40,075 nt of DNA from Fidelibacterota bacterium (GCA_014240005.1 JAAZXT010000031.1:1-40075); one strand, 5' to 3'. Positions 1 through 9,669 are shown, counted from the stretch's first letter. Notes: generated from the letters alone by a model not told the origin. A program made the numbers and translations.

Positions 1-1551
1 GTAGAATCTGAGACTGAATTATCGATTGAAAAAGGAATCATTGAAAAAGAAGTTGATATTGATCAAAAAAGATCAAACTCTATTATTAGAAAGGACTGGA
101 AGTTCCCATCTACAGATATATTAGAATTTGTTTCAGATGAATCAGAAGAATTAAGTAGTGATTATCTAAAAGATAGAGCAGAATTCTTGCGTAGTTCTAT
201 CTCAACATTTGGAGTAGAAGGACAGACCGGATCAATTAAAACTGGTCCAATTATTACATTATTTGAGATAGAACCAGCCGAAGGAGTAAGGGTAAATAAG
301 TTTGTTCAACTTTCAGATGATATTGCAAGAGTAATGGAAGCGGATAGGGTAAGAGTTTTAGCACCTATACCTGGAACATCTCTTGTTGGGGTTGAGATTC
401 CTAATGATAATCCCCAAACAATTTATTTAAAGTCAGTGATTAATTCTGAAAAGTATTTAAAATCAAATGCAAAACTAAAGCTAGCTATAGGAAAGGGGAT
501 TCTTGGGGATATTGCTATTCTCGATTTAGTGGAAATGCCCCATCTTCTAATTGCTGGAACAACCGGTTCCGGAAAGTCTGTATCATTAAATGCTATTATC
601 GTTAGCCTTCTTTATCAATTAAAACCAGATGAGGTAAAGTTTGTAATTATTGATCCTAAAAAAGTAGAAATGTCTTTATATAAAGGACTTGAAGATCATT
701 ATCTGTTAAAATTTGACGGAATTGATGAATCGATTATTACCAAGAAAGATAATGCAATTCTTGCTTTAAGGTCGCTAGAGAAAGAAATGGATGCAAGATA
801 CGATTTACTTGCTGAATCTGGTAAAAGAAATATTGCTGAATATAACAGTATGATGAAAAAGGCTAAGAAGGATTTAATGCCATACATTGTATTGATGGTT
901 GACGAATTGGCTGATTTAATGATGTATAGCCCTAGAGATGTTGAAGCGCCTATTGCTAGATTAGCTCAATTAGCAAGAGCTGTTGGTATTCATTTAGTCA
1001 TTGCAACTCAAAGACCTTCTGTTGATGTAATTACGGGTATTATTAAGGCAAACTTTCCTGCTAGGATAGCATTCCAGGTTGCTACAAAGATTGACTCTAG
1101 AACAATTTTAGATGTTAACGGGGCAGATAAATTAATTGGAAAAGGAGACATGCTTTATCAAAAGCCAGGATCTTCTTCTCCTGTTAGAATGCATGGTGCT
1201 TTTGTTACTCTAAAAGAAATTGAAGATCTAGTGGAATATATATCAGAGCAACCAAAACCAAATGAAATTATACTTGAAACTGTTAGAGGCAATACGAGTA
1301 CTTTGAATGGCAATGAGAACGGTATCGAAGATGAACTTCTTGAACAGGCAATTGAAATCGTAGTGATGAGCAAGCAAGGATCTATTTCATTGTTACAAAG
1401 AAGGTTATCTGTAGGCTATTCTAGAGCTGCTAGGCTTATAGATGAGATGGAAAGATTAAAAATTGTGGGACCTTTTACTGGAAGTAAAGCACGCGAAGTT
1501 CTTGTTGATGAATCTTATCTAGAAACAATCAAAGATGATCAAGAAGTATAG
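1..1551 (+). CDS. ftsK: DNA translocase FtsK/SpoIIIE family, 5'-truncated by the window edge
   Basis: Frame is open from base 1; the listed ORF start at 187 is an internal TTG. Walker A GTTGSGKSVSLNAI, IIDPKKVEMSLY, VDELADLMM, ATQRPSVDVITGIIKANFPARIAFQV, and a C-terminal gamma-like winged helix (ISLLQRRLSVGYSRAARLIDEME). Confidence 0.97.
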   Translation, partial: VESETELSIEKGIIEKEVDIDQKRSNSIIRKDWKFPSTDILEFVSDESEELSSDYLKDRAEFLRSSISTFGVEGQTGSIKTGPIITLFEIEPAEGVRVNKFVQLSDDIARVMEADRVRVLAPIPGTSLVGVEIPNDNPQTIYLKSVINSEKYLKSNAKLKLAIGKGILGDIAILDLVEMPHLLIAGTTGSGKSVSLNAIIVSLLYQLKPDEVKFVIIDPKKVEMSLYKGLEDHYLLKFDGIDESIITKKDNAILALRSLEKEMDARYDLLAESGKRNIAEYNSMMKKAKKDLMPYIVLMVDELADLMMYSPRDVEAPIARLAQLARAVGIHLVIATQRPSVDVITGIIKANFPARIAFQVATKIDSRTILDVNGADKLIGKGDMLYQKPGSSSPVRMHGAFVTLKEIEDLVEYISEQPKPNEIILETVRGNTSTLNGNENGIEDELLEQAIEIVVMSKQGSISLLQRRLSVGYSRAARLIDEMERLKIVGPFTGSKAREVLVDESYLETIKDDQEV

Positions 1552-2095
1552 TTTAATTCTCTTATTTAGTATATCATTTACCCAGAATATGATTGAAGAT
1601 AATATTGTTTCATTTATTGAGAATCTAGATAATAAAACCTTAACATTAATTATTGAAAAAGATGGTGTTAATAGCGATGCAACTCTATCAGTATCAAACG
1701 AAAAAATTTATTTTGATACATTAAGCGAAGATGGAACAATCGCTATTATAGATAGTGTAAGTATTATAACATATGACTTTAATGATGAAGTGATAATTAT
1801 GGAAACCGTAGATAATACTTTCTTAGATATTTTTAATAGTAATAATTTATCAAAATACAATGTTGTAGGAAAAAATATTCAACATAGAATATGTATAATT
1901 GATTATGAATTTGAATCACTATTGACATCGATTGAATTTGATATGACTTCCAAAGAGATTATATCAATCGAAGTAAAAGATAGCGATATTATTTTATTTA
2001 AATCTCGTATAGAAGATATTTCAATTTTTAATTTTTATGTCGATAAAAAGAGTTTTGAATCTTGGAAAGTCTTAGATTGGAGAGAAAATGAGTAA
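1535..2095 (+). CDS. Putative LolA-like outer-membrane lipoprotein carrier / secreted protein
   Basis: N-terminal signal-like MIKKYSLILLFSISFTQN, beta-rich ~185 aa protein; sits directly after ftsK, a common lolA position. Overlaps the ftsK 3' end by 17 nt. Assignment is by size, signal and synteny rather than clear motifs. Confidence 0.5.
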   Translation: MIKKYSLILLFSISFTQNMIEDNIVSFIENLDNKTLTLIIEKDGVNSDATLSVSNEKIYFDTLSEDGTIAIIDSVSIITYDFNDEVIIMETVDNTFLDIFNSNNLSKYNVVGKNIQHRICIIDYEFESLLTSIEFDMTSKEIISIEVKDSDIILFKSRIEDISIFNFYVDKKSFESWKVLDWRENE

Positions 2096-2639
2096 AATAT
2101 TTGATGCAATATTTTTAGATAGAGATGGAACAATCAGTCATGATCCTTACGGCTATATAAACAGTCTTCCTGATTATAATTTTTTTGATTATACATTTGA
2201 GGCATTAGAAATATTAAACAAATACACTGATAAGTTTGTAATTGTTACCAATCAATCAGGTTTAGCTTCAGGCAAGATTGATCTAGAAAATCTAGAAGAG
2301 ATAAATAGTTTTATTTATCAAGAATTTGATAAAAGAGACTTGCCTTTAAAGAAAATATACTTTGCTGAAAACTATGATGAGAGTTATCAATCAATGAGAA
2401 AGCCTGGAATTGGAATGTTTGCAAAAGCCAAAGAAGAATTTGATATTGATTTATCAAAAAGTTTAATGATTGGAGATTCTGTAGTTGACATGCAAGTAGG
2501 AGATAGGCTTGGTATGAAAACAATATTCTTATTAACTGGAATGGGTAAAGACTATCTTGATGAAGTAAAATCAAAGTGTAAAGCCAATCTGATATCTAAT
2601 AATTTACTAGAAGCAGCGAAGGATATAGTATTAATATAG
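2088..2639 (+). CDS. HAD-superfamily phosphatase, GmhB/HisB-N-like
   Basis: FLDRDGTI (motif I), IVTNQSGLASG (motif II), RKPGIGMF (motif III Lys), LMIGDSVVDMQVGDRLGMKTIFL (motif IV). Confidence 0.85.
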   Translation: MSKIFDAIFLDRDGTISHDPYGYINSLPDYNFFDYTFEALEILNKYTDKFVIVTNQSGLASGKIDLENLEEINSFIYQEFDKRDLPLKKIYFAENYDESYQSMRKPGIGMFAKAKEEFDIDLSKSLMIGDSVVDMQVGDRLGMKTIFLLTGMGKDYLDEVKSKCKANLISNNLLEAAKDIVLI

Positions 2640-3529
2640 GCGTCATATATGGTGGAGATTCAGAGGAGAGTGAAGTTTCCATAAAATCTGGAAAGGCTAT
2701 ATCTAATGCCTGTAACAAGATGGGTTATCAGGTTTCTATATTTCATATATTAAACAATAGCATTGATGACATTCTTCCCGATCTTAAGAAACTAGATTTT
2801 GTATTCTTAGCATTGCATGGAGTTTTTGGAGAAGATGGGTCTATTCAAGAAATTCTAGAGCAGAATGATATAGTTTATAATGGCTCTGAATCAAATTCTT
2901 CTACAAATTGTTTTAATAAGAGTTTTACTAAAACAATTGCTAAAGATAATAGTATTCTAACACCAAATTTTATTATCATAGATAAGAAAAATTTTAGTAA
3001 CAAAGAATATAATTTTAACAAGTCTGTTATTAAACCAAACAAGCAAGGAAGTTCGATTGGTTTTTCTATTATAGATAATCAAAAAAATATTGAATCTGCA
3101 TTAGATTCTGCTCTTGAGCATGATAGTCATGCCTTAATAGAAGAATATATTGAGGGCCGTGAGATTACAGTTTCAATCCTAGACAATGATGCACTTCCTA
3201 TCATAGAAATTCAGCCAAATCATGGAGTATATGATTATAGGGCAAAATATACCAAAGGTGCATCTAATTATATATGCCCCGCAGATATAGATCAATCAAT
3301 ATCTAATGATATAAAAAGCATTGCTTTAAAGATTCATCAATTATTGAATTGTAAAGTTTATTCTAGGGTAGATTTTAGGTTAGATAAGAATAATGATTCT
3401 TGGTTACTTGAAATAAATACATTGCCAGGAATGACAGAAACCAGCTTATTTCCAATGGCAGCAAAAGCTACCGGATTATCTTTTGAAGATTTAATTGATA
3501 AAATTATTAAATTATCTCTAGAAAAATGA
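2630..3529 (+). CDS. ddl: D-alanine--D-alanine ligase, probable ATT start
   Basis: ATP-grasp ligase motifs HGVFGEDGSIQ, KPNKQGSSIGFS, IEEYIEGREITVSIL, SRVDFRLDKN, LLEINTLPGMTETSLFP. The frame continues upstream of the listed ATG (2720), encoding the Ddl N-terminus (NIGVIYGGDSEESEVSIKSGKAISNACNK). SD-like GAAGGA lies just before ATT at 2630. Confidence 0.9.
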   Translation: MNIGVIYGGDSEESEVSIKSGKAISNACNKMGYQVSIFHILNNSIDDILPDLKKLDFVFLALHGVFGEDGSIQEILEQNDIVYNGSESNSSTNCFNKSFTKTIAKDNSILTPNFIIIDKKNFSNKEYNFNKSVIKPNKQGSSIGFSIIDNQKNIESALDSALEHDSHALIEEYIEGREITVSILDNDALPIIEIQPNHGVYDYRAKYTKGASNYICPADIDQSISNDIKSIALKIHQLLNCKVYSRVDFRLDKNNDSWLLEINTLPGMTETSLFPMAAKATGLSFEDLIDKIIKLSLEK

Positions 3530-4905
3530 AATTACAATTTTACAATTCAGTTACTTCAGAAAAAGAAGAGTTTCAACCTATATCCAATAAGGAAGTATTG
3601 GTATATGGTTGTGGTCCAACAGTTTATAATTCTCCTCACATAGGTAATTTTAGAACATTCATATTCTATGACTTGCTCAACAGAGTGCTTGTACAAAATG
3701 GATATACTGTAAAAAATGTTATCAACATCACCGATATAGATGATAAGATTATTGATAGAGTTAATAATGAAGATATTGCATTTAATGATTTAATACAAAA
3801 GTATGAACGCATTTTTCTAGAGCAATCAGATTTTCTTAGTATTTTACCTTCCACTTTCAATCCTAGGGCATCAGAGTATGTATCGGAGATGATCGATTTT
3901 ATTAAATCTCTTACGGATAAAGGAATGGCTTACAATATAAATGGAAATATTTTTTTTGATACAAAAGAATATAGTAAATATGGAAAATTTGTAAATATTG
4001 ATGATGACAACCTATCTAAAGAAGACAATGAACTAGGAAAGAAACATCCCAATGATTTTGCATTATGGAAAGCATGGAAAGAATCAGATGGTGAGATTAC
4101 ATGGACATCAGATTGGGGAAATGGTAGACCTGCATGGCATACAGAATGCGCTGTTTTAGGAACACAATTATTAGGCGAATCTATAGATATTCATTGCGGT
4201 GGAATTGATTTAAAATTTCCGCATCATGAGAATGAGTCAGCTCAAGTAGAAGCATTATTGGGAAATCAATTTGCAAATTATTGGCTTCATTCAGAGCATT
4301 TAATTTTTGATAGAGAGAAAATGAGTAAATCTTTAGGAAATACATTAACTATCTCTGATTTATTAAAAAAATACTCCTCTGAATCGTTAAGATTGTTTTT
4401 ACTTTCATCTCATTATCGATCAAAGGTATCTTTTTCAGATAAAAAATTAGATGATTCATCGAAGATGGTAGATAAGATCGATAGATTTGTAAATAATTTT
4501 GATTTAGTTACTATTGATGTTCAAGATATAAAATATAGCAGCTCTCATTTAGCTTTTCTTGATGCTTTAAATGATGATTTGAATACTCCGGAAGCACTTG
4601 GTATATTTTTTGATTTTATCAGTAAGATGAACAAAAATATTGATAATGAATTAATGACAGAAGATTTAAAAGTTGAATCAAAAATATTTATCAATTTATT
4701 TAATTCAATTTTTAGCATTATTAATACATCTTTATCGAACAAAGATTCTATACCTAAAAATATCCAAGATCTTGCTTCTTTGCGAGAAGAAATGAGAAAT
4801 AAATCTGAATGGAATGAAGCAGATAAACTAAGAGGAAAGATTGAAAACTTAGGTTGGCTCATTGAAGATACAAAAGATGGTCAGAAACTCATTCAAAAGA
4901 AATAA
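3526..4905 (+). CDS. cysS: Cysteinyl-tRNA synthetase
   Basis: YGCGPTVYNSPHIGNFRTFIFYDLL, WHTECAVLG, HCGGIDLKFPHHENESAQ, EKMSKSLGN; ATGA overlap with ddl. Confidence 0.97.
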   Translation: MKLQFYNSVTSEKEEFQPISNKEVLVYGCGPTVYNSPHIGNFRTFIFYDLLNRVLVQNGYTVKNVINITDIDDKIIDRVNNEDIAFNDLIQKYERIFLEQSDFLSILPSTFNPRASEYVSEMIDFIKSLTDKGMAYNINGNIFFDTKEYSKYGKFVNIDDDNLSKEDNELGKKHPNDFALWKAWKESDGEITWTSDWGNGRPAWHTECAVLGTQLLGESIDIHCGGIDLKFPHHENESAQVEALLGNQFANYWLHSEHLIFDREKMSKSLGNTLTISDLLKKYSSESLRLFLLSSHYRSKVSFSDKKLDDSSKMVDKIDRFVNNFDLVTIDVQDIKYSSSHLAFLDALNDDLNTPEALGIFFDFISKMNKNIDNELMTEDLKVESKIFINLFNSIFSIINTSLSNKDSIPKNIQDLASLREEMRNKSEWNEADKLRGKIENLGWLIEDTKDGQKLIQKK

Positions 4906-4984
4906 TTTGTTTTCCTGTTAATTCTTCTTATATTTCGTCGCTTTTACCTACGCGTGCGTGTATAGGTATATACAAAAGTACATT

Positions 4985-5057
4985 GCCGGTGTAGCTCAGT
5001 TGGTAGAGCAAGTGATTTGTAATCACTAGGTCGGGGGTTCAAGTCCTCTCGCCGGCT
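4985..5057 (+). tRNA. tRNA-Thr (anticodon TGT)
   Basis: GCCGGTG...CGCCGGC acceptor pairing, GTAGCTCAGTTGGTAGAGC D-arm, anticodon stem AGTGA/TCACT flanking TTTGTAA, GGGGGTTCAAGTCCTC T-arm. Confidence 0.95.
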
Positions 5058-5132
5058 CAGTTTTTTTGGTAAGAGTAAGATATTTGAAAATTTTTTGTCC
5101 TACTATCAGGTAGTATTGAGTATTAGGATTTC

Positions 5133-5215
5133 GGGCAAATGGCCGAGTGGTTAAAGGCAGCAGACTGTAAATCTGCCGACGTAAGTCTACGGAGGTTCGA
5201 ATCCTTCTTTGCCCA
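5133..5215 (+). tRNA. tRNA-Tyr (anticodon GTA)
   Basis: Class II tRNA with long variable arm; GGGCAAA...TTTGCCC acceptor; CAGACTGTAAATCTG anticodon arm. Confidence 0.95.
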
Positions 5216-5223
5216 CAGGTTTT

Positions 5224-5296
5224 GCGAGTGTAGCTCAGCTGGTAGAGCATCAGCCTTCCAAGCTGAGGGTCGCGCGTTCGAATCGCGTCACTCGCT
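5224..5296 (+). tRNA. tRNA-Gly (anticodon TCC)
   Basis: GCGAGTG...CACTCGC acceptor; CAGCCTTCCAAGCTG anticodon arm; GCGCGTTCGAATCGCGT T-arm. Confidence 0.95.
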
Positions 5297-5309
5297 CAAG
5301 AATTTTATT

Positions 5310-5382
5310 GCCTGCGTAGCTCAGTAGGTAGAGCACTTCGTTGGTAACGAAGAGGTCACCGGTTCAATCCCGGTCGTAGGCT
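5310..5382 (+). tRNA. tRNA-Thr (anticodon GGT)
   Basis: GCCTGCG...CGTAGGC acceptor; CTTCGTTGGTAACGAAG anticodon arm; ACCGGTTCAATCCCGGT T-arm. Confidence 0.95.
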
Positions 5383-5432
5383 CAAAAAAAATTGAAGATT
5401 TGTATTTTGATAAAAATAAAGGAGAGTAAAAA

Positions 5433-6623
5433 ATGGCTAAAGAAGTATTTAAAAGAGATAAGCCTCACTGTAATATTGGTACTATTGGTCACGTTGATCA
5501 TGGTAAAACAACATTAACAGCAGCTATTACAGAAACCCAAGCTGCTAAGGGATTAGCTGAAAAACGTGGTTTTGACAGTATTGATAATGCACCTGAGGAA
5601 AGAGAAAGAGGTATTACAATTCAAACAGCTCATGTTGAGTATGAGACTGAAAGTCGTCACTACGCTCACGTTGACTGTCCTGGTCACGCCGACTATATTA
5701 AAAATATGATTACTGGTGCTGCACAGATGGATGGTGGTATTCTTGTGGTTAGTGCCGCAGATGGTCCTATGCCTCAAACTCGCGAGCACGTTCTTTTAGC
5801 TCGTCAGGTAAATGTTCCAAGTCTGGTTGTTTTTATGAATAAATGTGACCAAGTAGATGACGAAGAGCTTTTGGAATTAGTAGAAATGGAGCTTAGAGAT
5901 CTATTAACTGAATACAAGTTTGATGGAGATAATGTTCCAATCATTAAAGGAAGTGCTTTAAAAGCTCTTGAAAATCCTACAGATGCTGAAGCAACAAAAT
6001 GTATTACTGAACTAATGGACGCTTGTGACTCATATATTCCTCAACCAAAAAGAGCGCTTGATAAACCGTTCTTGATGCCTGTTGAAGATGTATTTAGTAT
6101 TACAGGTAGAGGAACTGTTGGAACAGGTAGAATTGAATCAGGTAAGATTAAAGTCGGTGACGAAGTTGAGCTTATTGGTATGGGTTCTGATATGACTACT
6201 ACTATTACAGGAGTAGAAATGTTTCAAAAAACACTTGATGAAGGAGAAGCAGGAGATAATGCTGGTCTTCTAATGAGAGGTATTGAGAAAGATGACTTAA
6301 AAAGAGGTATGGTTGCAGCTGCTAAAGGTTCAATCACTCCTCACACTAAGTTCAAAGCAAATGTATATGTTTTGAAAAAAGAAGAAGGTGGCAGACATAC
6401 TCCATTCTTTAACAATTACAGACCTCAGTTCTATTTTAGAACTACAGATGTAACTGGAGTAGTTACATTACCTGAAGGAACTGAAATGGTTATGCCTGGA
6501 GATAATGTTGAAATGTCAGTTGAATTAATTACACCGATTGCTATGAATCAAGAACTAAGGTTTGCTATCAGAGAAGGTGGACATACAGTAGGGGCTGGCG
6601 TCGTTACTGCTATTGAAAACTAA
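5433..6623 (+). CDS. tuf: Elongation factor Tu
   Basis: [58 protein letters not shown]; upstream AAAGGAGA ribosome-binding site. Confidence 0.99.
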   Translation: MAKEVFKRDKPHCNIGTIGHVDHGKTTLTAAITETQAAKGLAEKRGFDSIDNAPEERERGITIQTAHVEYETESRHYAHVDCPGHADYIKNMITGAAQMDGGILVVSAADGPMPQTREHVLLARQVNVPSLVVFMNKCDQVDDEELLELVEMELRDLLTEYKFDGDNVPIIKGSALKALENPTDAEATKCITELMDACDSYIPQPKRALDKPFLMPVEDVFSITGRGTVGTGRIESGKIKVGDEVELIGMGSDMTTTITGVEMFQKTLDEGEAGDNAGLLMRGIEKDDLKRGMVAAAKGSITPHTKFKANVYVLKKEEGGRHTPFFNNYRPQFYFRTTDVTGVVTLPEGTEMVMPGDNVEMSVELITPIAMNQELRFAIREGGHTVGAGVVTAIEN

Positions 6624-6629
6624 TAAGAG

Positions 6630-6794
6630 ATGGCAGGCAATAGCAAAAGAGCAATTGTAAGACTTGAGAGTTCTGCAGGGACAGGATATCGCTATACTGT
6701 TACTAAAAATAAGAGTAAGCATCCTGATAAACTTGAATATAAAAAGTTTGATCCTGTAGCTCGCAAGCATGTTCTTTTTAAAGAGATAAAATAA
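6630..6794 (+). CDS. rpmG: 50S ribosomal protein L33 (Cys-free form); missing from the ORF track because it is short
   Basis: Translation [54 protein letters not shown]; located between tuf and tRNA-Trp/secE. Confidence 0.95.
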   Translation: MAGNSKRAIVRLESSAGTGYRYTVTKNKSKHPDKLEYKKFDPVARKHVLFKEIK

Positions 6795-6805
6795 AAATAG
6801 CAAAT

Positions 6806-6878
6806 AGGTGAGTAGCTCAATTGGTAGAGCATCGGTCTCCAAAACCGGGGGTTGCGGGTTCAATTCCTGCCTCACCTG
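6806..6878 (+). tRNA. tRNA-Trp (anticodon CCA)
   Basis: AGGTGAG...CTCACCT acceptor; anticodon arm CGGTCTCCAAAACCG; conserved rpmG-trnW-secE order. Confidence 0.95.
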
Positions 6879-6893
6879 CAAAAAGGGAAAAGT

Positions 6894-7076
6894 ATGTTGA
6901 AAGCGGTAAAAGATTTTTTAAATCAAGTATACCTAGAAATGAATAAAGTTTCTTGGCCAAGCTACTCTGAATTAAGAGGATCGACTTATCTGATTATTAT
7001 TTTTTTCTTAGTATTTGCATTATTTTTATTTGGAGTTGATTGGGTAATTCAAAAATTAGTGAGAGTGGTATTATGA
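6894..7076 (+). CDS. secE: Preprotein translocase subunit SecE
   Basis: MLKAVKDFLNQVYLEMNKVSWPSYSELRGSTYLIIIFFLVFALFLFGVDWVIQKLV; the listed ORF start at 6852 lies inside tRNA-Trp, so the ATG at 6894 is preferred. Confidence 0.95.
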   Translation: MLKAVKDFLNQVYLEMNKVSWPSYSELRGSTYLIIIFFLVFALFLFGVDWVIQKLVRVVL

Positions 7077-7606
7077 ATTGGTATAGTTTAAGAGTCATGT
7101 CAGGTAAAGAGGAAAAAATTAAAAATAATATTTTCCGCGAACTTGAATATGAAAAAGATATAGCAGGACATGTTGAGGATATTTTAATACCAACTGAGAA
7201 TGTGGTAGATATTAAAAATGGAAAAAAACTGGTAAAGAAGAAAGTATTCTTTCCTGGATATATTCTTTTAAAAATGGAAATGAATAACGAAACAAAATTT
7301 TTTATTGAAGGTATTGATGGTGTAATGAGCTTTGTAGGACCTAAAGGCAGCCCTCAATCGTTAAACGATGTTGAGATTAAAAGAATTATTGGTTCTTTTG
7401 ATGGAGATAATGATTCAGTAGAAGTAATGGAAGAAATACCATTTAAAGTGGGAGATTCTGTTAAAGTTATTGATGGGCCTTTCAAAGACTTTAATGGTCT
7501 TATTCAAGAGATTAATGATAAGAATAGAATTAAAGTAAACGTCAATATTTTTGGTCGTCCAACACCTATTGAATTAAGCTTTAATCAAATATTGATAGAG
7601 AATTAA
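7073..7606 (+). CDS. nusG: Transcription termination/antitermination protein NusG
   Basis: MNWYSLRVMSGKEEKIKNNI, KKVFFPGYILLKM, GPKGSPQSL, KOW motif FKVGDSVKVIDGPFKDFNGLIQEI. Confidence 0.97.
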   Translation: MNWYSLRVMSGKEEKIKNNIFRELEYEKDIAGHVEDILIPTENVVDIKNGKKLVKKKVFFPGYILLKMEMNNETKFFIEGIDGVMSFVGPKGSPQSLNDVEIKRIIGSFDGDNDSVEVMEEIPFKVGDSVKVIDGPFKDFNGLIQEINDKNRIKVNVNIFGRPTPIELSFNQILIEN

Positions 7607-7609
7607 AAA

Positions 7610-8038
7610 ATGGCAACAAAAGAAAAAACAGGACTTATTAAATTACAAATTCCAGCTGGACAAGCAAATCCTGCTCCACCAGTTGGACCTGCTTTGGGTC
7701 AGCACGGCGTAAATATTATGGACTTCTGCAATGCATTTAATGAATCCACAAAAGAATTACAGGGAATGCTAACTCCTGTTATTATAACAGTTTACAAAGA
7801 TAGATCTTTTACTTTTGAAATAAAATCCCCACCAGCATCTACTTTGATTATGAAAGAATTGAATATGAAAAAAGGCTCTCAAGAGCCAAATAAAGATAAA
7901 GTTGGATCGATAACAATAGCACAATGTAAAAAAATTGCTGAGATGAAGATGAAAGATTTAAATGCACATACATTGGATCATGCAGCGGAAATGATTGCTG
8001 GTACTGCTGTTAGCATGGGAATTGAGATAGATAGATGA
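7610..8038 (+). CDS. rplK: 50S ribosomal protein L11
   Basis: [35 protein letters not shown]. Confidence 0.99.
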   Translation: MATKEKTGLIKLQIPAGQANPAPPVGPALGQHGVNIMDFCNAFNESTKELQGMLTPVIITVYKDRSFTFEIKSPPASTLIMKELNMKKGSQEPNKDKVGSITIAQCKKIAEMKMKDLNAHTLDHAAEMIAGTAVSMGIEIDR

Positions 8039-8715
8039 AAAATACAAAATTTGCAAAATCAGTTTCAGAGAAATTAGATTCTTCTAAATCTTATGGTATA
8101 AATGAGGCAATGTCATTGCTAATGGAACTTAAGAGATCAACTTTTTCTGAATCTGTTGATGTAGCATTTAATCTAGGTGTTGATCCTAGGCACGCAGAGG
8201 AAAACATTAGATTAAGCCTAATACTACCTCATGGTATTGGACGAAATGTTTCCGTCTTAGCTATAGTCAATTCTGAAAAAGAAGCAGAAGCAAAAGAAGC
8301 AGGAGCAGATTTTGTGGGTAGCGAAGAATATCTTGAAAAAATAAAATCAGGGTGGACTGATGTTGACAAAATAGTGGTTACTCCAGATTTAATGGCACAG
8401 TTAGGAAAATTAGGTAAAGTGTTAGGGCCTAAGGGCTTAATGCCAAATCCTAAATCAGGTACTGTAACAAATGATATAGCTAAAGCAATTAAAGAACTAA
8501 AAGCAGGTAAGCTTGATGCGAGAGTAGAAAAGAATGGAATTTTACAATCTTCAATTGGAAAAACATCTTTTTCTGAGGAAGAATTAAAAGAAAATTTTGA
8601 AACTCTTCGTTCTGCGTTGATGTCTGCAAAACCTAACTCTTTTAAGGGTAAATATTTGAATTCAATTAGTATATCCTCGACATTAGGTCCAGGAATTAAG
8701 ATAGGAACTGAATAA
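8035..8715 (+). CDS. rplA: 50S ribosomal protein L1
   Basis: [22 protein letters not shown] signature; ATGA overlap with rplK. Confidence 0.99.
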   Translation: MKNTKFAKSVSEKLDSSKSYGINEAMSLLMELKRSTFSESVDVAFNLGVDPRHAEENIRLSLILPHGIGRNVSVLAIVNSEKEAEAKEAGADFVGSEEYLEKIKSGWTDVDKIVVTPDLMAQLGKLGKVLGPKGLMPNPKSGTVTNDIAKAIKELKAGKLDARVEKNGILQSSIGKTSFSEEELKENFETLRSALMSAKPNSFKGKYLNSISISSTLGPGIKIGTE

Positions 8716-8717
8716 TT

Positions 8718-9236
8718 ATGCCAAGTACTAGAAATATAGATGCAGTTAAAGCGTTGAGCGATAAACTGGAAAAAGCTAAGGCAGTATATTTTACTGATTA
8801 TCTAGGCTTGGATGTTGTTAGTATTACTCAATTAAGAAAAGAATTTGTGATGAAAGATGTAGAATTCACAATAGCAAAAAATACCTTAATTAAATTAGCT
8901 GCAAAAGAGGCAGGAATGTCGGGTGTTGATGATTTTCTAACAGGACCAACAGCACTGGCTGTGAGTTATGAAGATGCAACTAATCCAGCACAAGTAATTA
9001 AGAATTTTTTAAAAGATTTTGATAAGCCTTCAGTAAAAGGCATGATTTTAGATGGAGAAGTATTCGAGGCAAATGAGTTTGACAGAATAGCTAATCTACC
9101 ATCAAAAGATCAGCTTTTATCTAAGTTGGTTGGAATGTTAAATTCCCCGATGGCAAAACTGAGCAGTACTTTAGGAAGTCCTGTTTCCGGCTTATTAGGA
9201 GCACTTGAACAATTAAACTCAAAGAAAGAAGGGTAG
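8718..9236 (+). CDS. rplJ: 50S ribosomal protein L10
   Basis: [51 protein letters not shown]; position between rplA and rplL. Confidence 0.97.
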   Translation: MPSTRNIDAVKALSDKLEKAKAVYFTDYLGLDVVSITQLRKEFVMKDVEFTIAKNTLIKLAAKEAGMSGVDDFLTGPTALAVSYEDATNPAQVIKNFLKDFDKPSVKGMILDGEVFEANEFDRIANLPSKDQLLSKLVGMLNSPMAKLSSTLGSPVSGLLGALEQLNSKKEG

Positions 9237-9241
9237 TTAAA

Positions 9242-9622
9242 ATGAGCACTAAAAGAGAAGATGTTTTAAAATATCTTGAAGAAGCTAACATGATTGAAGT
9301 ATCTGAGCTTGTAAAAGATATTGAAGAGAAATTTGGCGTAACAGCTGCTGTACCTGTTGCCGCAGTCGCAGGAGCGGCCGGCGGAGATGCTGCTGCAGAT
9401 GCTGCTGAAAAAAGCGATTTTAATGTAGTCTTAACGGCTGCTGGTCAATCCAAAATTGCTGTGATTAAAGTTGTTAGAGCAATAACTAGTCTAGGACTTA
9501 AGGAAGCTAAAGAATTGGTTGATTCTGCTCCTAAAGCTGTGAAAGAAGGCGTTGCTAAAGATGAGGCGGAAGATTTGAAGTCTCAACTTGAGGAAGCCGG
9601 AGCTACAGTAGAATTACAATAA
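9242..9622 (+). CDS. rplL: 50S ribosomal protein L7/L12
   Basis: Ala/Gly-rich hinge, [48 protein letters not shown]. Confidence 0.98.
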   Translation: MSTKREDVLKYLEEANMIEVSELVKDIEEKFGVTAAVPVAAVAGAAGGDAAADAAEKSDFNVVLTAAGQSKIAVIKVVRAITSLGLKEAKELVDSAPKAVKEGVAKDEAEDLKSQLEEAGATVELQ

Positions 9623-9669
9623 TATAATTAAATATATTAATTAACCAATTTTTTGGAGGAATAGCTATC

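Noticed and set aside
699-887. Minus-strand and antisense ORFs inside ftsK, cysS, rpoB, rpoC, fusA, rplC, pgk and others
   Set aside because: Short, antisense to strongly conserved genes, low complexity; expected by chance.
5026-5327. ORFs 5026-5250 (-) and 5139-5327 (+)
   Set aside because: They are translations through the tRNA-Thr/Tyr/Gly genes (typical spurious tRNA peptides such as RGLEPPT and SSAGRASAF).
6555-6881. ORF on - strand, 108 aa
   Set aside because: Antisense to the tuf 3' end, rpmG and tRNA-Trp; no family resemblance.
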